DNA of 64,000 nucleotides from JAWLGZ01 sp041690635. GTDB taxonomy: Bacteria > Pseudomonadota > Gammaproteobacteria > Thiohalomonadales > Thiohalomonadaceae. Shown one piece after another: positions 1-8,649 of this stretch. The number at the start of each line of letters is the position of its first letter. The stretch's first letter is position 1. A model generated the notes under the pieces. The model made no database searches, was not told the DNA's origin, and worked only from the letters and a program-made list of their open reading frames with translations. The stretch lies in contig JAWLGZ010000004.1 of assembly GCA_041690635.1 (NCBI GenBank), positions 186,001 to 250,000 of the forward strand. The letters are read 5' to 3'. A program made the translations under genes and the position numbers.

Positions 1-2616
1 TACTACGGCGCGCGCAGCAACGAGAACGAGGTGCATGGACGTCTGGTCAGCCTGAATCCCATCAATACCGCAAACCGGCCGGATGCGTGGGAAGCCAAAG
101 GTTTGCGCCTCATGACAAAGACAGCGAAGCGCCTGAAAGAGGTCGTCAACCATGATGGCGTGCCCACCCTGCGGGTGCTCGAACCACGGCATTTCAAGGC
201 CCCGTGTCTGAAGTGTCACAAGGGTGAATACATTACCGGCGACCTGGCGGGGGCGGTGAGCCTCAAGGTGCCCCTCGACGCGGCCTATGCCGCACGGGAG
301 CACACCATGCTCGGGTTGGGCTACGGCACCCTCTGGCTGCTGGGGCTGGTGGGGATCGGCGTCGGTAGACGGCAGCTGACCCGGCAGATTCACCAGCGCA
401 CAGATGCCCTTCGTGCACTGACACGGCATGAGCAGCGTACCAGCGCCATCGTGCGCGGTTCCCTCGACGCCATTATCACCATCGACATCAACGATCATAT
501 TCAAGGGTGGAACCGACAGGCGGAGACCCTGTTCGGCTGGTCGGAGCACGAGGTGCTCGGGCGGCCCTTCCGCGCTACCTGCCTGGCGCCAATGGACGGT
601 GAGGACCCTGAGGTGGGCCATCGCTGGCCCTCCGCAACCGGCCACACGCGTACCGAATGCACAGCAGTGGACCGGGAAGGGCGGCAATTCCACGCCGAAC
701 TGTCGCTGGTTGCACTTGATGCAAAGGATGAGGATGCTTCCTACACAGCGTTCATCCGCGACATTACCGATCGCAGACGTGCTGAGGAGAAGATCCGCCG
801 CGATTTTTTTTCGCAGCAGGTCATCGCCCGCATTCTCGAACTCTCTATCGAGCCCGTGAGCTTCCATACGCGCCTGGAGCGCAGCCTGGAAACCATCCTC
901 TCAACCCCGTGGCTATCGATTCAGGCGAAGGGCGCAATCTTCCTGGTGGCCGATGATCAGCGCCTGACGATGGTGGTGCAGCGCGGTCTTTCCGAGGCTG
1001 TCTCGATGGGGTGCGCCTCGGTGCCGTTCGGCAAATGCCTCTGCGGCCGCGCGGCCCAGACCAGAAGGACCGTGTTCGCCGACTGCATCGACGAACGCCA
1101 CGAGCATATGTTTCCGGGCATGCAGCCCCATGGGCACTACTGCCTGCCGATCCTGTCCGGCGAGAGAATCCTCGGCGTGCTTACGCTCTATCTGGATCAT
1201 GGCCATCAGCGGAACGACGAGGAACAGCAATTCCTGTCCGCCATCACGCACAGCCTCGGCGGAATGATCGAGCGCTACCACGCTGAGGAACAGCTGCAAT
1301 ACGCGGCCCTTTATGACACCCTCACCGGCCTCCCCAATCGCGCACTGTTTACGGATCGCCTCGCCCATGCCCTGCAGCACTTGAGAGGCGGGCGTGGCTA
1401 TGGGTTCTCGGTGCTGTTTCTCGATCTGGACCGGTTCAAGAACGTCAACGACAGCCTGGGGCATACGGCCGGTGACGAGGTATTGGTGGAGGTGGCGCGC
1501 CGTCTCTCCCTGTCGGTACGCCCGGGCGATACGGTGGCGCGGCTGGGTGGCGACGAATTCACCGTGTTGGTCGACAGCTCCGCGGAGGTGGAGGCTGCAT
1601 TGCGCATAGCGGAACGCATCCATCACGCGCTGCAGGAACCCCTGTCCGTGTGTGGACACGAGGTCTTTGCCAGTACCAGCATCGGCATCGTTTCAGCCAA
1701 CCCTTCGCATTCCAGTGTCTCCGACCTCCTGCGCGAGGCCGACACGGCCATGTATCAGGCGAAGGGCCTGGGGGTGGGGCAAACGGCGGTGTTCGATCAG
1801 CAGATGCACCAGAACGCGAAGGCGCTGCTCACACTCGAGACCGAACTGAGGCACGCGGTCGATCGCGACGAAATCGAGGTGCACTACCAGCCCATTGTGA
1901 ACACGGCGACCGGTATGCTCGCGGGATTCGAGGCGCTCGCGCGCTGGACACACGCAGAGCACGGCCCGGTTTCACCCGCCGAGTTCATCCCCGTGGCCGA
2001 GGAAAACGGGCTCATCAACGAGATTGGACGCAGTGTGCTGCGCAAGGCGTGCCGACAGTTGCAAATCTGGAAACGGCAGTTTCCGGCGGGTCTCGAGTGC
2101 TATGTCAGCGTGAATCTCTCTGCCAGGCAGCTCCTGCAACAGGATCTGATCAAACAGATTGACGAGGCGCTTGCCGACTGCGAAGTCGACGCCAATTGCC
2201 TCTGCCTGGAGGTGACGGAGACCGCACTGGTCTCCGACCCGGAGCTGGCAGGGACTATCTTGCGGGCGCTGCGGGCGCGCGGTCTCCGACTGTACATCGA
2301 CGACTTCGGAACCGGGTACTCCTCGCTGAGTTACCTGCACGCCTTCCCTTTCCAAACCCTGAAGATCGACGGAAGCTTCATTGCCAATTTGGGAAAAGAC
2401 CAGGAATCCGAGGGTATCGTTCAGGCCATCGTGGCCATTGCCCGCCACCTGGAGATGAGCGTTATCGCAGAAGGAGTGGAAAACGCCGAGCAGGTTGCTG
2501 CACTACAGCGCCTCGGCTGTGACACGGTGCAGGGATTCCACTTCTCGAGGCCCTTGCCCCCTCATGAGGCGGAGCAGTGGCTGACCGGCAATCCCTCTCG
2601 TGCCGCGACGATTTGA
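1..2616 (+). CDS. Heme-sensor PAS-GAF-GGDEF-EAL protein, 5' end outside window
   Basis: Bifunctional-type cyclic-di-GMP protein. The reading frame is open from base 1, so the true start is upstream; an internal GTG lies at 31. The visible N-terminus resembles a DUF3365/Tll0287-like sensor ending in a c-type heme motif CLKCH (205-219), followed by a membrane segment (about 313-366). This places the sensor outside the membrane. Then come a PAS domain (about 440-790), a GAF domain (about 830-1260) containing CLCG and a further Cys, a GGDEF domain with an intact GGDEF motif (1546-1560), and an EAL domain with EAL (1930-1938) and DDFGTGYSSL. Both catalytic motifs look intact, so synthesis and hydrolysis are both possible; which one dominates cannot be read from sequence. 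A heme- or redox-controlled c-di-GMP switch is the inference. Confidence 0.9.
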   Translation, partial: YYGARSNENEVHGRLVSLNPINTANRPDAWEAKGLRLMTKTAKRLKEVVNHDGVPTLRVLEPRHFKAPCLKCHKGEYITGDLAGAVSLKVPLDAAYAAREHTMLGLGYGTLWLLGLVGIGVGRRQLTRQIHQRTDALRALTRHEQRTSAIVRGSLDAIITIDINDHIQGWNRQAETLFGWSEHEVLGRPFRATCLAPMDGEDPEVGHRWPSATGHTRTECTAVDREGRQFHAELSLVALDAKDEDASYTAFIRDITDRRRAEEKIRRDFFSQQVIARILELSIEPVSFHTRLERSLETILSTPWLSIQAKGAIFLVADDQRLTMVVQRGLSEAVSMGCASVPFGKCLCGRAAQTRRTVFADCIDERHEHMFPGMQPHGHYCLPILSGERILGVLTLYLDHGHQRNDEEQQFLSAITHSLGGMIERYHAEEQLQYAALYDTLTGLPNRALFTDRLAHALQHLRGGRGYGFSVLFLDLDRFKNVNDSLGHTAGDEVLVEVARRLSLSVRPGDTVARLGGDEFTVLVDSSAEVEAALRIAERIHHALQEPLSVCGHEVFASTSIGIVSANPSHSSVSDLLREADTAMYQAKGLGVGQTAVFDQQMHQNAKALLTLETELRHAVDRDEIEVHYQPIVNTATGMLAGFEALARWTHAEHGPVSPAEFIPVAEENGLINEIGRSVLRKACRQLQIWKRQFPAGLECYVSVNLSARQLLQQDLIKQIDEALADCEVDANCLCLEVTETALVSDPELAGTILRALRARGLRLYIDDFGTGYSSLSYLHAFPFQTLKIDGSFIANLGKDQESEGIVQAIVAIARHLEMSVIAEGVENAEQVAALQRLGCDTVQGFHFSRPLPPHEAEQWLTGNPSRAATI

Positions 2617-2655
2617 ATCATGGCGCCCGGCCAGCGGCACGGGGAGACCGCTCGA

Positions 2656-4101
2656 TCAGGCACCCCAGAGTGCGCTCAGTGTAATGCCGCCCTGGGCATT
2701 GTCGCTGAAAGCGGCGCTTCCGCCTGAAAGCGCGATGCGCTCCCGAACCGCGATGCGAAAGCTCTCCAAATCGCCCTGTTCGTAATTTTCCACGGCGCAG
2801 TCGTTACTCACCTGAAGGTGTACACCATCTGTAGCCCGGGTCAGGGTCAGTGCAATCCGCGTGGTGCACTCATGGCGGGCAAAGCACTGAAGAGTCTGCT
2901 GGATGAGCCGATAGAGAATGACCTTCAGGGGCGGGGTGATATCGCTCTCGCGGATCCCGATTGCCAGTTCCAGCGACACTTCCGGATAAACGGTCCGAAA
3001 CTCCCGGCAGTACCACTCCAGTGTTGCGATCACACCCATGTCATCCAGGCTTGAGGGCCGCAGTTCCATGGCCAGGGAACGGACCTCCCGGATGGTGGTT
3101 TGCAGCAGGGGGACCACGGCATGCAGTGACGGAGCCTCAGTCGGTGCCCCCGCCCGCCGGTGTGCGTGTTCGATCTGGTACTTGATCCCGCTCAGGGTCT
3201 GTACGATCCCCTCGTGTAGCTCTTGAGCTACCCGTTTCTTCTCCTGCTCCTGGGCCGTGAGCAGTTGGGAGGAAAGCACCTCCAGGGCACGGCTGCGCTC
3301 GCGGATGCTCTGCTGCTGCCCTTTGATGATGCGTTCGGCATGACGAACGATGGCGAGAAGCGACAAATAGAGCAGCGTCAGAACGCCCAGTCCTCCGCCC
3401 AGAACCGATAGCTGGCCCCGCTCGATCTCGGCGACCATCGGGTTGGCATCGGTGTAGACCTCGAACACGCCGAGGGCCGGCGCACCGGGATGCTCACGAA
3501 TGGGTACGTAACTCTGGATGAGGTTGTCCGATTCGGTCTCTCGGTCAAACGGATTGAAGCCGTCCCGGTAGATCAGCTTGCTCATCACCGAACCGCTCAT
3601 GGCGGAGCGATATCCGGCGTTATCGATGACGTAGCGCCCGATCTGATCCTCCCGTGTGGAGTACACCACGATCGCTTCGTCATCGTAGATCTTGATCCGG
3701 ACCACCGCGGTGTCTTCCATCAGCCTGCGGATCGCTTGGGCGAGATCGACGGGCAGGGCGCCGCCATGGTGGGCCTCTTCGTGCAGCAGATACTCTACTA
3801 GCGGGGCGTGGAGCGCGTTGAGGAATCCCTGCGCCACGACCAGATTGCTGCGTTCGCCGAAGCTGACGATGTCGTGGATGGCCACCTGTCGATAGAGTGT
3901 GGTGAGCAGGGTGGCCGCCGCGACGATGGTGATCAGGCTGGCCACGGAGAAGAAACGCACCATCCGGAACAGCCCCCTGCTTGCGGATGGTCCGGCCTGA
4001 TGGTGCGCGCCGACTCGCGGCGCGCCGTGGCTGCCGGGAGTCGCAGGTTCCGCGCGCGTATCGAGTTTACGCAACAGCCTGATGCTACATGCGCCTGGCA
4101 T
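2656..4101 (-). CDS. NarX/HPK7-type sensor histidine kinase with degenerate ATPase domain
   Basis: Membrane sensor of the HisKA_3 class. There is an N-terminal TM segment after about residue 47, a periplasmic sensor region, a second TM segment near residues 235-255, and a coiled linker. The H-box is QELHEGIVQTLSG. The C-terminal ATPase domain aligns only loosely: the N-box reads YRLIQQTLQCFARHE with no Asn, the DDG.G (G1) motif is absent (SNDCAVENY instead), and only a weak GG remains near the end. It may not bind ATP and may act as a pseudokinase or partner. The start is supported by AAGGTGAG eight bases upstream; a shorter start at 3963 is possible. It is convergent with the c-di-GMP gene. 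No response regulator is adjacent. Confidence 0.75.
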   Translation of the reverse strand: MPGACSIRLLRKLDTRAEPATPGSHGAPRVGAHHQAGPSASRGLFRMVRFFSVASLITIVAAATLLTTLYRQVAIHDIVSFGERSNLVVAQGFLNALHAPLVEYLLHEEAHHGGALPVDLAQAIRRLMEDTAVVRIKIYDDEAIVVYSTREDQIGRYVIDNAGYRSAMSGSVMSKLIYRDGFNPFDRETESDNLIQSYVPIREHPGAPALGVFEVYTDANPMVAEIERGQLSVLGGGLGVLTLLYLSLLAIVRHAERIIKGQQQSIRERSRALEVLSSQLLTAQEQEKKRVAQELHEGIVQTLSGIKYQIEHAHRRAGAPTEAPSLHAVVPLLQTTIREVRSLAMELRPSSLDDMGVIATLEWYCREFRTVYPEVSLELAIGIRESDITPPLKVILYRLIQQTLQCFARHECTTRIALTLTRATDGVHLQVSNDCAVENYEQGDLESFRIAVRERIALSGGSAAFSDNAQGGITLSALWGA

Positions 4102-4257
4102 AAGATTTACTCACCTTGGGGTGCGATCAAGGGTAGGACAGGATCGCTGCTCAGGCAGGGCGCGGATAAATGGGGGAGGGAGGGCATTCAGGTGAACGCC
4201 CGGGGCAAGGCGGTCTACTTGAGCATATCGATAGAGCCTTGTGGCGGGCCGGCGCGG

Positions 4258-4479
4258 CTACAGATCCAGATTGGGGAGTTCCACTTCAGCGCGCAGTCTG
4301 TGGCCCAGATCCTCCACCTGCTCGGCCGCATGGTGAAGTTCGTCGGCGATGGCCTGCCGCACCAGGATCTCCAGTTCCTTGTACTGGGCGGCGGTGATTG
4401 CCTCCCGTGCCGGCGCATCCAGCAGTTCCGAAAATGACGCCACCACGTGCTGGGCACGCTCCTGATGTCGATTGACCAC
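4258..4479 (-). CDS. Small acidic helical protein, unknown function
   Basis: A 73-residue protein started at GTG with a strong GGAGGT six bases upstream. It is predicted to be almost wholly alpha-helical and acidic, with patterns such as EILVRQAIADELHHAAEQVEDL. There are no cysteines, no signal peptide and no TM segment. I do not recognise the family. It stands alone, and the upstream neighbour at 4640 is divergent. The good ribosome binding site and protein-like composition argue that it is real, but no function can be assigned. Confidence 0.55.
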   Translation of the reverse strand: MVNRHQERAQHVVASFSELLDAPAREAITAAQYKELEILVRQAIADELHHAAEQVEDLGHRLRAEVELPNLDL

Positions 4480-4639
4480 GCGATGACCTCCGCGCAAGGT
4501 TACCCGGAACACTTCCGGTCTGGACCTCTCCCGATCATAGCCCACGCACCTACAGTGCTCCCGCCCGCCAGCCTGCTTGACAGGTCCCAATAACGGCCTA
4601 GCTTGCGGAGTAAGAGGGTTGGTACAGGGAGGCGCCGAT

Positions 4640-5203
4640 ATGGCAACTGCACCCGGCTCGCAACAGATCGAACACTGGCCCGAGCCATCGCGGGAGGCGG
4701 CACGGCTTGTGATCGACAAGTACGGCGAGCCCGACGAGGCGACCGAGTCCCAACTGATTTGGCACCGGCCGGGGCCGTGGAAGCGCATCGTCGCTTCGAA
4801 GCGGTTCCACCGCCACAACTTCCCGGTACCGCATATCGACGCGGTCGAGTCGGTTATCGATTACCGCGTGCCGGTGGACAAATTCACCGCCCTGGCCGAG
4901 TTCGACGGCAGTGTCATCGTGGAGCGTACCGCGGGAGAGGTGTCCGCCCGCTGTCATGACGAGGAGGCGAACTTTCTCGCTCTCAATCTGATGCATGACG
5001 TCGTTACGGGTGCCAGGAGCGCGCAGGAGGCGCGGGCGCATTACGCGAAGGAGTTTGTCGATTTCCGTCGGAGGAAACCGACGCCTTACATGGAAGGGCT
5101 ACGCTTCACCCCGGGTGACAACGGTGCCGCGGACCCGGACACCCGCGTGTTGACCAACGAGGAGATTGCCGCGGCGGTGAAGGAGGGCAGGCAGCGGCAT
5201 TAA
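4640..5203 (+). CDS. Conserved hypothetical protein, 187 aa
   Basis: Soluble protein with no signal peptide. The start at ATG 4640 is preceded by GGGAGG. Visible features are the motif WHRPGPWKRIVASKR near residues 35-50, HNFPVPHID, and a charged C-terminal helix. The pattern suggests a compact alpha/beta fold, but I do not recognise a characterised family. It is divergent from the small helical gene and stands alone before a repeat-rich gap. A function should not be inferred. Confidence 0.6.
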   Translation: MATAPGSQQIEHWPEPSREAARLVIDKYGEPDEATESQLIWHRPGPWKRIVASKRFHRHNFPVPHIDAVESVIDYRVPVDKFTALAEFDGSVIVERTAGEVSARCHDEEANFLALNLMHDVVTGARSAQEARAHYAKEFVDFRRRKPTPYMEGLRFTPGDNGAADPDTRVLTNEEIAAAVKEGRQRH

Positions 5204-5224
5204 CGGGGCACAAGCTGGAACTGC

Positions 5225-5290
5225 AGGAGCGCCGCCCCGGTGCGACTCCTTCGGTACCGGCATCGCAGCGGGGACGCCGCTCCTACGGTA
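5225..5290. repeat. REP-like inverted repeat (GTAGGAGCGGC family)
   Basis: Two facing half-copies, GCAGGAGCGCCG and the reverse complement of GTAGGAGCGGCG, fold into an imperfect stem between the convergent genes at 4640 and 5295. This repeat type is common in gammaproteobacteria. Related copies lie near 7199, 7300 and 21254. It could also act as a bidirectional terminator. Confidence 0.6.
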
Positions 5291-5294
5291 ACGG

Positions 5295-6008
5295 TCAGTA
5301 CTCCGCGTCGTGATAGACGTTCTGCACGTCATCCGCTTCGTTCAGCATGTCAATCAGCTTCTCCATCATGGCGACGTCGTCGCCGCTGATGGGCGTTGAG
5401 CCTTTGGGCACGAACTGGATCTCGTCCACCTCGAAGTCGATCTCGCCGAATGCGTTGATGAGGGCCTGCTTGGCCTTGTTGTATTCGGTATTGGGGACGA
5501 ACACGGTGATCTTGCCCTCTTCGTTCTCGATATCGGTGACGTCCACATCTTCGGTCAGCAGCGCTTCCAGAACGGCATCCTCATCACCCTTGAAGCCTAG
5601 GATGGCGGCGTGGTCGAACATGTGGCTGACGGTCCCCTGCGTGCCGAGCTTGCTCTTGGTCTTGTTGAAGCAGGTGCGGACATCACCAATGGTGCGGTTG
5701 GGGTTGTCGGTGAGACAGTCGACGATCACCATGCAGCCGCCGGGACCGAAACCCTCATAGCGGGCAGGGGCATAGTCCTCGCCGGCACCCCCCTTGGCCT
5801 TCTCCAGCGCCTTCTCAATGACGTGGCTGGGCACCTGATCCTTCTTGGCCCGCTCAATCAGCCCCCGCAAGGTCAAGTTGCCACCGGGGTCGGTGCCGCC
5901 CGACTTGGCGCAGACGTAAATCTCGCGACCGTATTTGCTGTAGACCTTGGTCTTGGCGGCGGCCGTCTTGGCCATGGATACTTTGCGGTTTTGATAGGCG
6001 CGGCCCAT
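5295..6008 (-). CDS. YebC/PmpR-family protein (YeeN-type)
   Basis: Member of the TACO1/YebC family, 237 aa, cytoplasmic. The start MGRAYQNRK, the segment KVYSKYGREIYVCAKSGG, and the conserved block ARYEGFGPGGCMVIVDCLTDN followed by NRT all fit. The N-terminal spacing is closer to the YeeN paralogue group than to canonical YebC. Family members have been described as DNA-binding transcriptional regulators and, more recently, as translation factors that help ribosomes through difficult (for example polyproline) stretches. Which role applies here cannot be told from sequence. It lies upstream of the convergent repeat and is followed (upstream on this strand) by ppnP. Confidence 0.9.
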   Translation of the reverse strand: MGRAYQNRKVSMAKTAAAKTKVYSKYGREIYVCAKSGGTDPGGNLTLRGLIERAKKDQVPSHVIEKALEKAKGGAGEDYAPARYEGFGPGGCMVIVDCLTDNPNRTIGDVRTCFNKTKSKLGTQGTVSHMFDHAAILGFKGDEDAVLEALLTEDVDVTDIENEEGKITVFVPNTEYNKAKQALINAFGEIDFEVDEIQFVPKGSTPISGDDVAMMEKLIDMLNEADDVQNVYHDAEY

Positions 6009-6086
6009 TGTGCTGCTGCTCCGTGAAAAAGAATGTCAGTTGCTGGTTCGGGGTTGTTGAATGTTCCAAATGCAGGTGACTCTCTC

Positions 6087-6401
6087 TCAGCCCGCCACGA
6101 AGTGGCAGACGTAGTCCATCAGTTCGGTCACCTCGATGTCGAAACGGCTGTTGCCGGGCACCTCGAAGGATTCGCCGGCCCGATAGCTCTTCCACTCCTG
6201 CTCGCCGTCCAGTTTTACCCGGCATGCCCCCTGTGTCATCTCCATCACCTCCGGTGCCCCGGTGCTGAAGGTGTAGGTGCCGGGCAGCATGAGGCCGAGG
6301 GTCTTGCTCTCTCCCTCGGCGGTGGTGATGGCGCGGCTGGTGACGCGGCCGTCGAAGTAGACGTTGGCCTTTTTCCTGATTTCTGCGTTGCGGAAACTCA
6401 T
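6087..6401 (-). CDS. ppnP: Pyrimidine/purine nucleoside phosphorylase
   Basis: A 104-residue cupin-fold protein of the DUF1255/YaiE family. It phosphorolyses nucleosides to the free base and ribose-1-phosphate in the cytoplasm. Recognised from the start MSFRNAEIRKKANVYFDGRV, the central LGLMLPGTYTFSTGAPEVMEM and the C-terminal VPGNSRFDIEV..DYVCHF. Length is normal for the family. It is transcribed on the same strand as the YebC-like gene, with a gap of 78 bases. Confidence 0.93.
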   Translation of the reverse strand: MSFRNAEIRKKANVYFDGRVTSRAITTAEGESKTLGLMLPGTYTFSTGAPEVMEMTQGACRVKLDGEQEWKSYRAGESFEVPGNSRFDIEVTELMDYVCHFVAG

Positions 6402-6507
6402 CGGTAGACTCCGTGGCGGCCGGGTGGTCCCCGACCGATGTTAAAAGTCGCTCATACACGTTTTTGGGTGCGGATGATAACGTTAATACGGACGCACGGG
6501 CACCCTT

Positions 6508-7035
6508 TCAGTAGGGTCTTTGTCCGACGACGTTCCCCGGCGGCGAGTAGCGGCAGACCCATATCTGGGCCAGGGTATTTTCGCAGAGCCGCTTGGCACA
6601 GCCGACCTCTTCGGTTTCGACCCAGACGATCTGGGTGTAGTGGCCGCACTGCTCACCCTGGCAGGTGTTGGTGGGGTAGTCGTAGTCGGCCTGTTCGGAG
6701 GCCCAGCTCTGCACCACCGCTTCCGGAGCGATCTGTTGCACGTCGGTCTGTCCGGTGGAGGAGACGCGGGGGCTGGCCCAGAAAAGGTTTTCCCCCTGAC
6801 CGAACCCGCCGTGTATCAGCTTGCAGGACTCCGCTTCGGCCAGGTGGTCCGCCCAGTTGGCTGCATCCCTGGCGAGCCTCTCCGACCAACTCAGAGACGG
6901 GACGTTGTGCTGACTACGCACCTGGTTGTGGGCAGAGAGCATCGGTTCGGGCGGGAGCACCTCCGCCGCGATCGCGTTTGTCGCCCAGGCGGCGGTCACT
7001 ATCCAGAGAGTGAGGGCGGATGGCTTGAGGTTCAC
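6508..7035 (-). CDS. Secreted CAP-domain (SCP/PR1-like) protein
   Basis: A 175-residue exported protein. GTG 7035 gives a typical signal peptide (LKPSALTLWIVTAAWATNAIAA), while longer in-frame starts would destroy it. The CAP fold is shown by AHNQVRSQHNVPSLSW, GENLFWAS, the GHYTQIVW signature and WVCRYSPPGN. Two histidines and glutamates of the classical CAP cavity are present. Several cysteines suggest periplasmic disulfides. Bacterial CAP proteins have no agreed role; cell-envelope interactions have been proposed. Confidence 0.85.
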   Translation of the reverse strand: MNLKPSALTLWIVTAAWATNAIAAEVLPPEPMLSAHNQVRSQHNVPSLSWSERLARDAANWADHLAEAESCKLIHGGFGQGENLFWASPRVSSTGQTDVQQIAPEAVVQSWASEQADYDYPTNTCQGEQCGHYTQIVWVETEEVGCAKRLCENTLAQIWVCRYSPPGNVVGQRPY

Positions 7036-7387
7036 CCGTGGTTCTCCACAATCGGGGCGCTCTGACCGGAGACGGGGTAGTGGGGCGGCGGTCAAGCGGT
7101 GATCCGCGCATCCGTGCTTCTGTTGCCTGAAATCATAGTCCAGACAATCTGAAGGCGATCCCGGCTGGCTGTGCTGCACCGAACAGAACCGGCCAGCCGT
7201 AGGAGCCCGCCCCCGTGGGCGAATGGGCCTACGGGAGCAAATGAGGGCTGAAGCGGCTTTGCCGCTATTCGCCCGGAGGGCCGGGCCGCTCCTGCGCCTC
7301 CATGCGCGCGCGGCATTCGCCCTTCCGTGGACATCGCTCCTACGGAGCAAAACGATTAAGCAACGCTCGGTTTAGCTGTTCGGTGCC
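7036..7387. repeat. Repeat-rich intergenic region with REP-like palindromes
   Basis: There is no convincing gene in these 352 bases. They hold an inverted repeat CGGCTGG/CCAGCCG (about 7162-7199) and at least two copies of the GTAGGAGC...GGGCGAAT repeat (about 7199-7225 and its complement about 7265-7315). A third partial copy lies near 7331-7343. The region separates the 5' side of the CAP gene from the 3' end of the RIO kinase gene. Confidence 0.6.
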
Positions 7388-8239
7388 CTAGAACTCCTCT
7401 AGGTCCGGTTGCTGCCGGAGCAGCATCGCCTCCCTGCGTGCGTCTTCGATGCCGCGCAGCACGTCGTGCACGTCGGCGGGGCGCTCGCTCCGCTGGAAGC
7501 GCCCGGTCAATTCGATGCCAGGCTTCAGCGTGGCGCTCTCGTAGAGCGCCCAGATCTCATGGGCGTAGTCGGTGGCCAGCAGTTCGGGGGCGAATTGGCC
7601 GAACCAGGTGGTGAGCTTGTCCACATCACGGACCAGCATCCGGCAGGCGTTGTTGTTGCCGGCGGCATCGACCGCCTGCGGCAGGTCGATAATGACCGGC
7701 CCGTGTTCGTCGACCAGCACGTTGTATTCGGAAAGGTCACCGTGGATCAACCCGGCGCTGAGCATGAGGACCACCTGATCGATGAGGAAACGGTGATAGG
7801 CGTGTGCCTGCGCCTCGCTCGGGGTGATGTCATCCAGCCTGGGCGCGGCGCTTCCGTCTGCATCGGTGACCAGTTCCATGAGCAGCACGCCGTCGATGAA
7901 CAGGTGCGGCTTCGGCACGCGCACCCCGACCGCCGCAAGGCGGTAGAGCGCATCCACCTCGGCGTTCTGCCACAGGGCCTCCTGCTCACCGCGACCGAAC
8001 CGGCTGCCCTTTTCCATGGCACGGGCGCGCCGGCTGTTACGTACCTTGCGCCCCTCCTGGTACTGGACGTGGCTGCGAAAACCGCGCTTGTTGGCCTCCT
8101 TGTAGACCTTGGCGCAGCGGATCTCGTCGCCGCAACGGATCACGAAGACCGAGGCCTCCTTGCCGCTTTTGAGTTGATACAGGACCTCGTCGACGAGGCC
8201 GTCCTCGATTAGGGGTTCGATCCGCTTGGGGGTCTTCAT
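7388..8239 (-). CDS. RIO-type serine/threonine protein kinase (RioA-like)
   Basis: A 283-residue atypical kinase. KEASVFVIRCGDEIRCAKVYKE carries the nucleotide loop and the ATP-binding Lys. HGDLSEYNVLV is the catalytic loop with its Asp, and VIIDLPQAVD is the metal-binding loop (DLPQ in place of DFPQ). The start at ATG 8239 (MKTPKRIEPL) is chosen over the upstream extension because the extra residues are low in conservation signal. Bacterial RIO1-like kinases are widespread, but their substrates are not known; ribosome assembly is the eukaryotic role. A small Lys-rich protein gene lies just upstream in the same direction. Confidence 0.88.
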   Translation of the reverse strand: MKTPKRIEPLIEDGLVDEVLYQLKSGKEASVFVIRCGDEIRCAKVYKEANKRGFRSHVQYQEGRKVRNSRRARAMEKGSRFGRGEQEALWQNAEVDALYRLAAVGVRVPKPHLFIDGVLLMELVTDADGSAAPRLDDITPSEAQAHAYHRFLIDQVVLMLSAGLIHGDLSEYNVLVDEHGPVIIDLPQAVDAAGNNNACRMLVRDVDKLTTWFGQFAPELLATDYAHEIWALYESATLKPGIELTGRFQRSERPADVHDVLRGIEDARREAMLLRQQPDLEEF

Positions 8240-8306
8240 GAAGCTCTGGGGGCCGGTTTCGGGAGAAGTAGCCGCGAACCGTGTCGCGGCACTGGAGGGA
8301 GAGGCG

Positions 8307-8459
8307 CTACTCGTTGTTCTCCTCGGGTTGCGGCTGTTCACCGTCTTCTGCCTCGGGGAGGCCTTTTTTCTCTGCCTTGCGCTGCTGTTTCTGCTCTTTC
8401 TTTCTCTTCTTCTCCATTTCGCGCTGGCGTTTTTCGAACTGGAAATTGGGCTTTGCCAT
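8307..8459 (-). CDS. Small lysine-rich protein
   Basis: A 50-residue, highly charged protein starting MAKPNFQFEKRQRE and followed by runs of Lys/Glu/Arg, then an acidic Pro-rich tail. GAGGTAAG lies just upstream of ATG 8459. Short proteins of this type are common in proteobacteria with no known function. It is probably co-transcribed with the RIO kinase gene (gap of 67 bases). Confidence 0.7.
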   Translation of the reverse strand: MAKPNFQFEKRQREMEKKRKKEQKQQRKAEKKGLPEAEDGEQPQPEENNE

Positions 8460-8649
8460 GCTTACCTCACTGGCGGTGGATTGTCCGGGTTGAAGGAGGG
8501 CCTTTCGGCCGAACTCTGCACACCGAAGCTTAGTTGGCTGGATGGCGTAGATGCCCCAAAGGGGGCGTAATGCTATCGCGCGGAGGCGCATCGTAGCATA
8601 TGGGGCATCCGGCCCTTGTGTTAATTGACTTTTCCGGGGTTCCGTCGGG

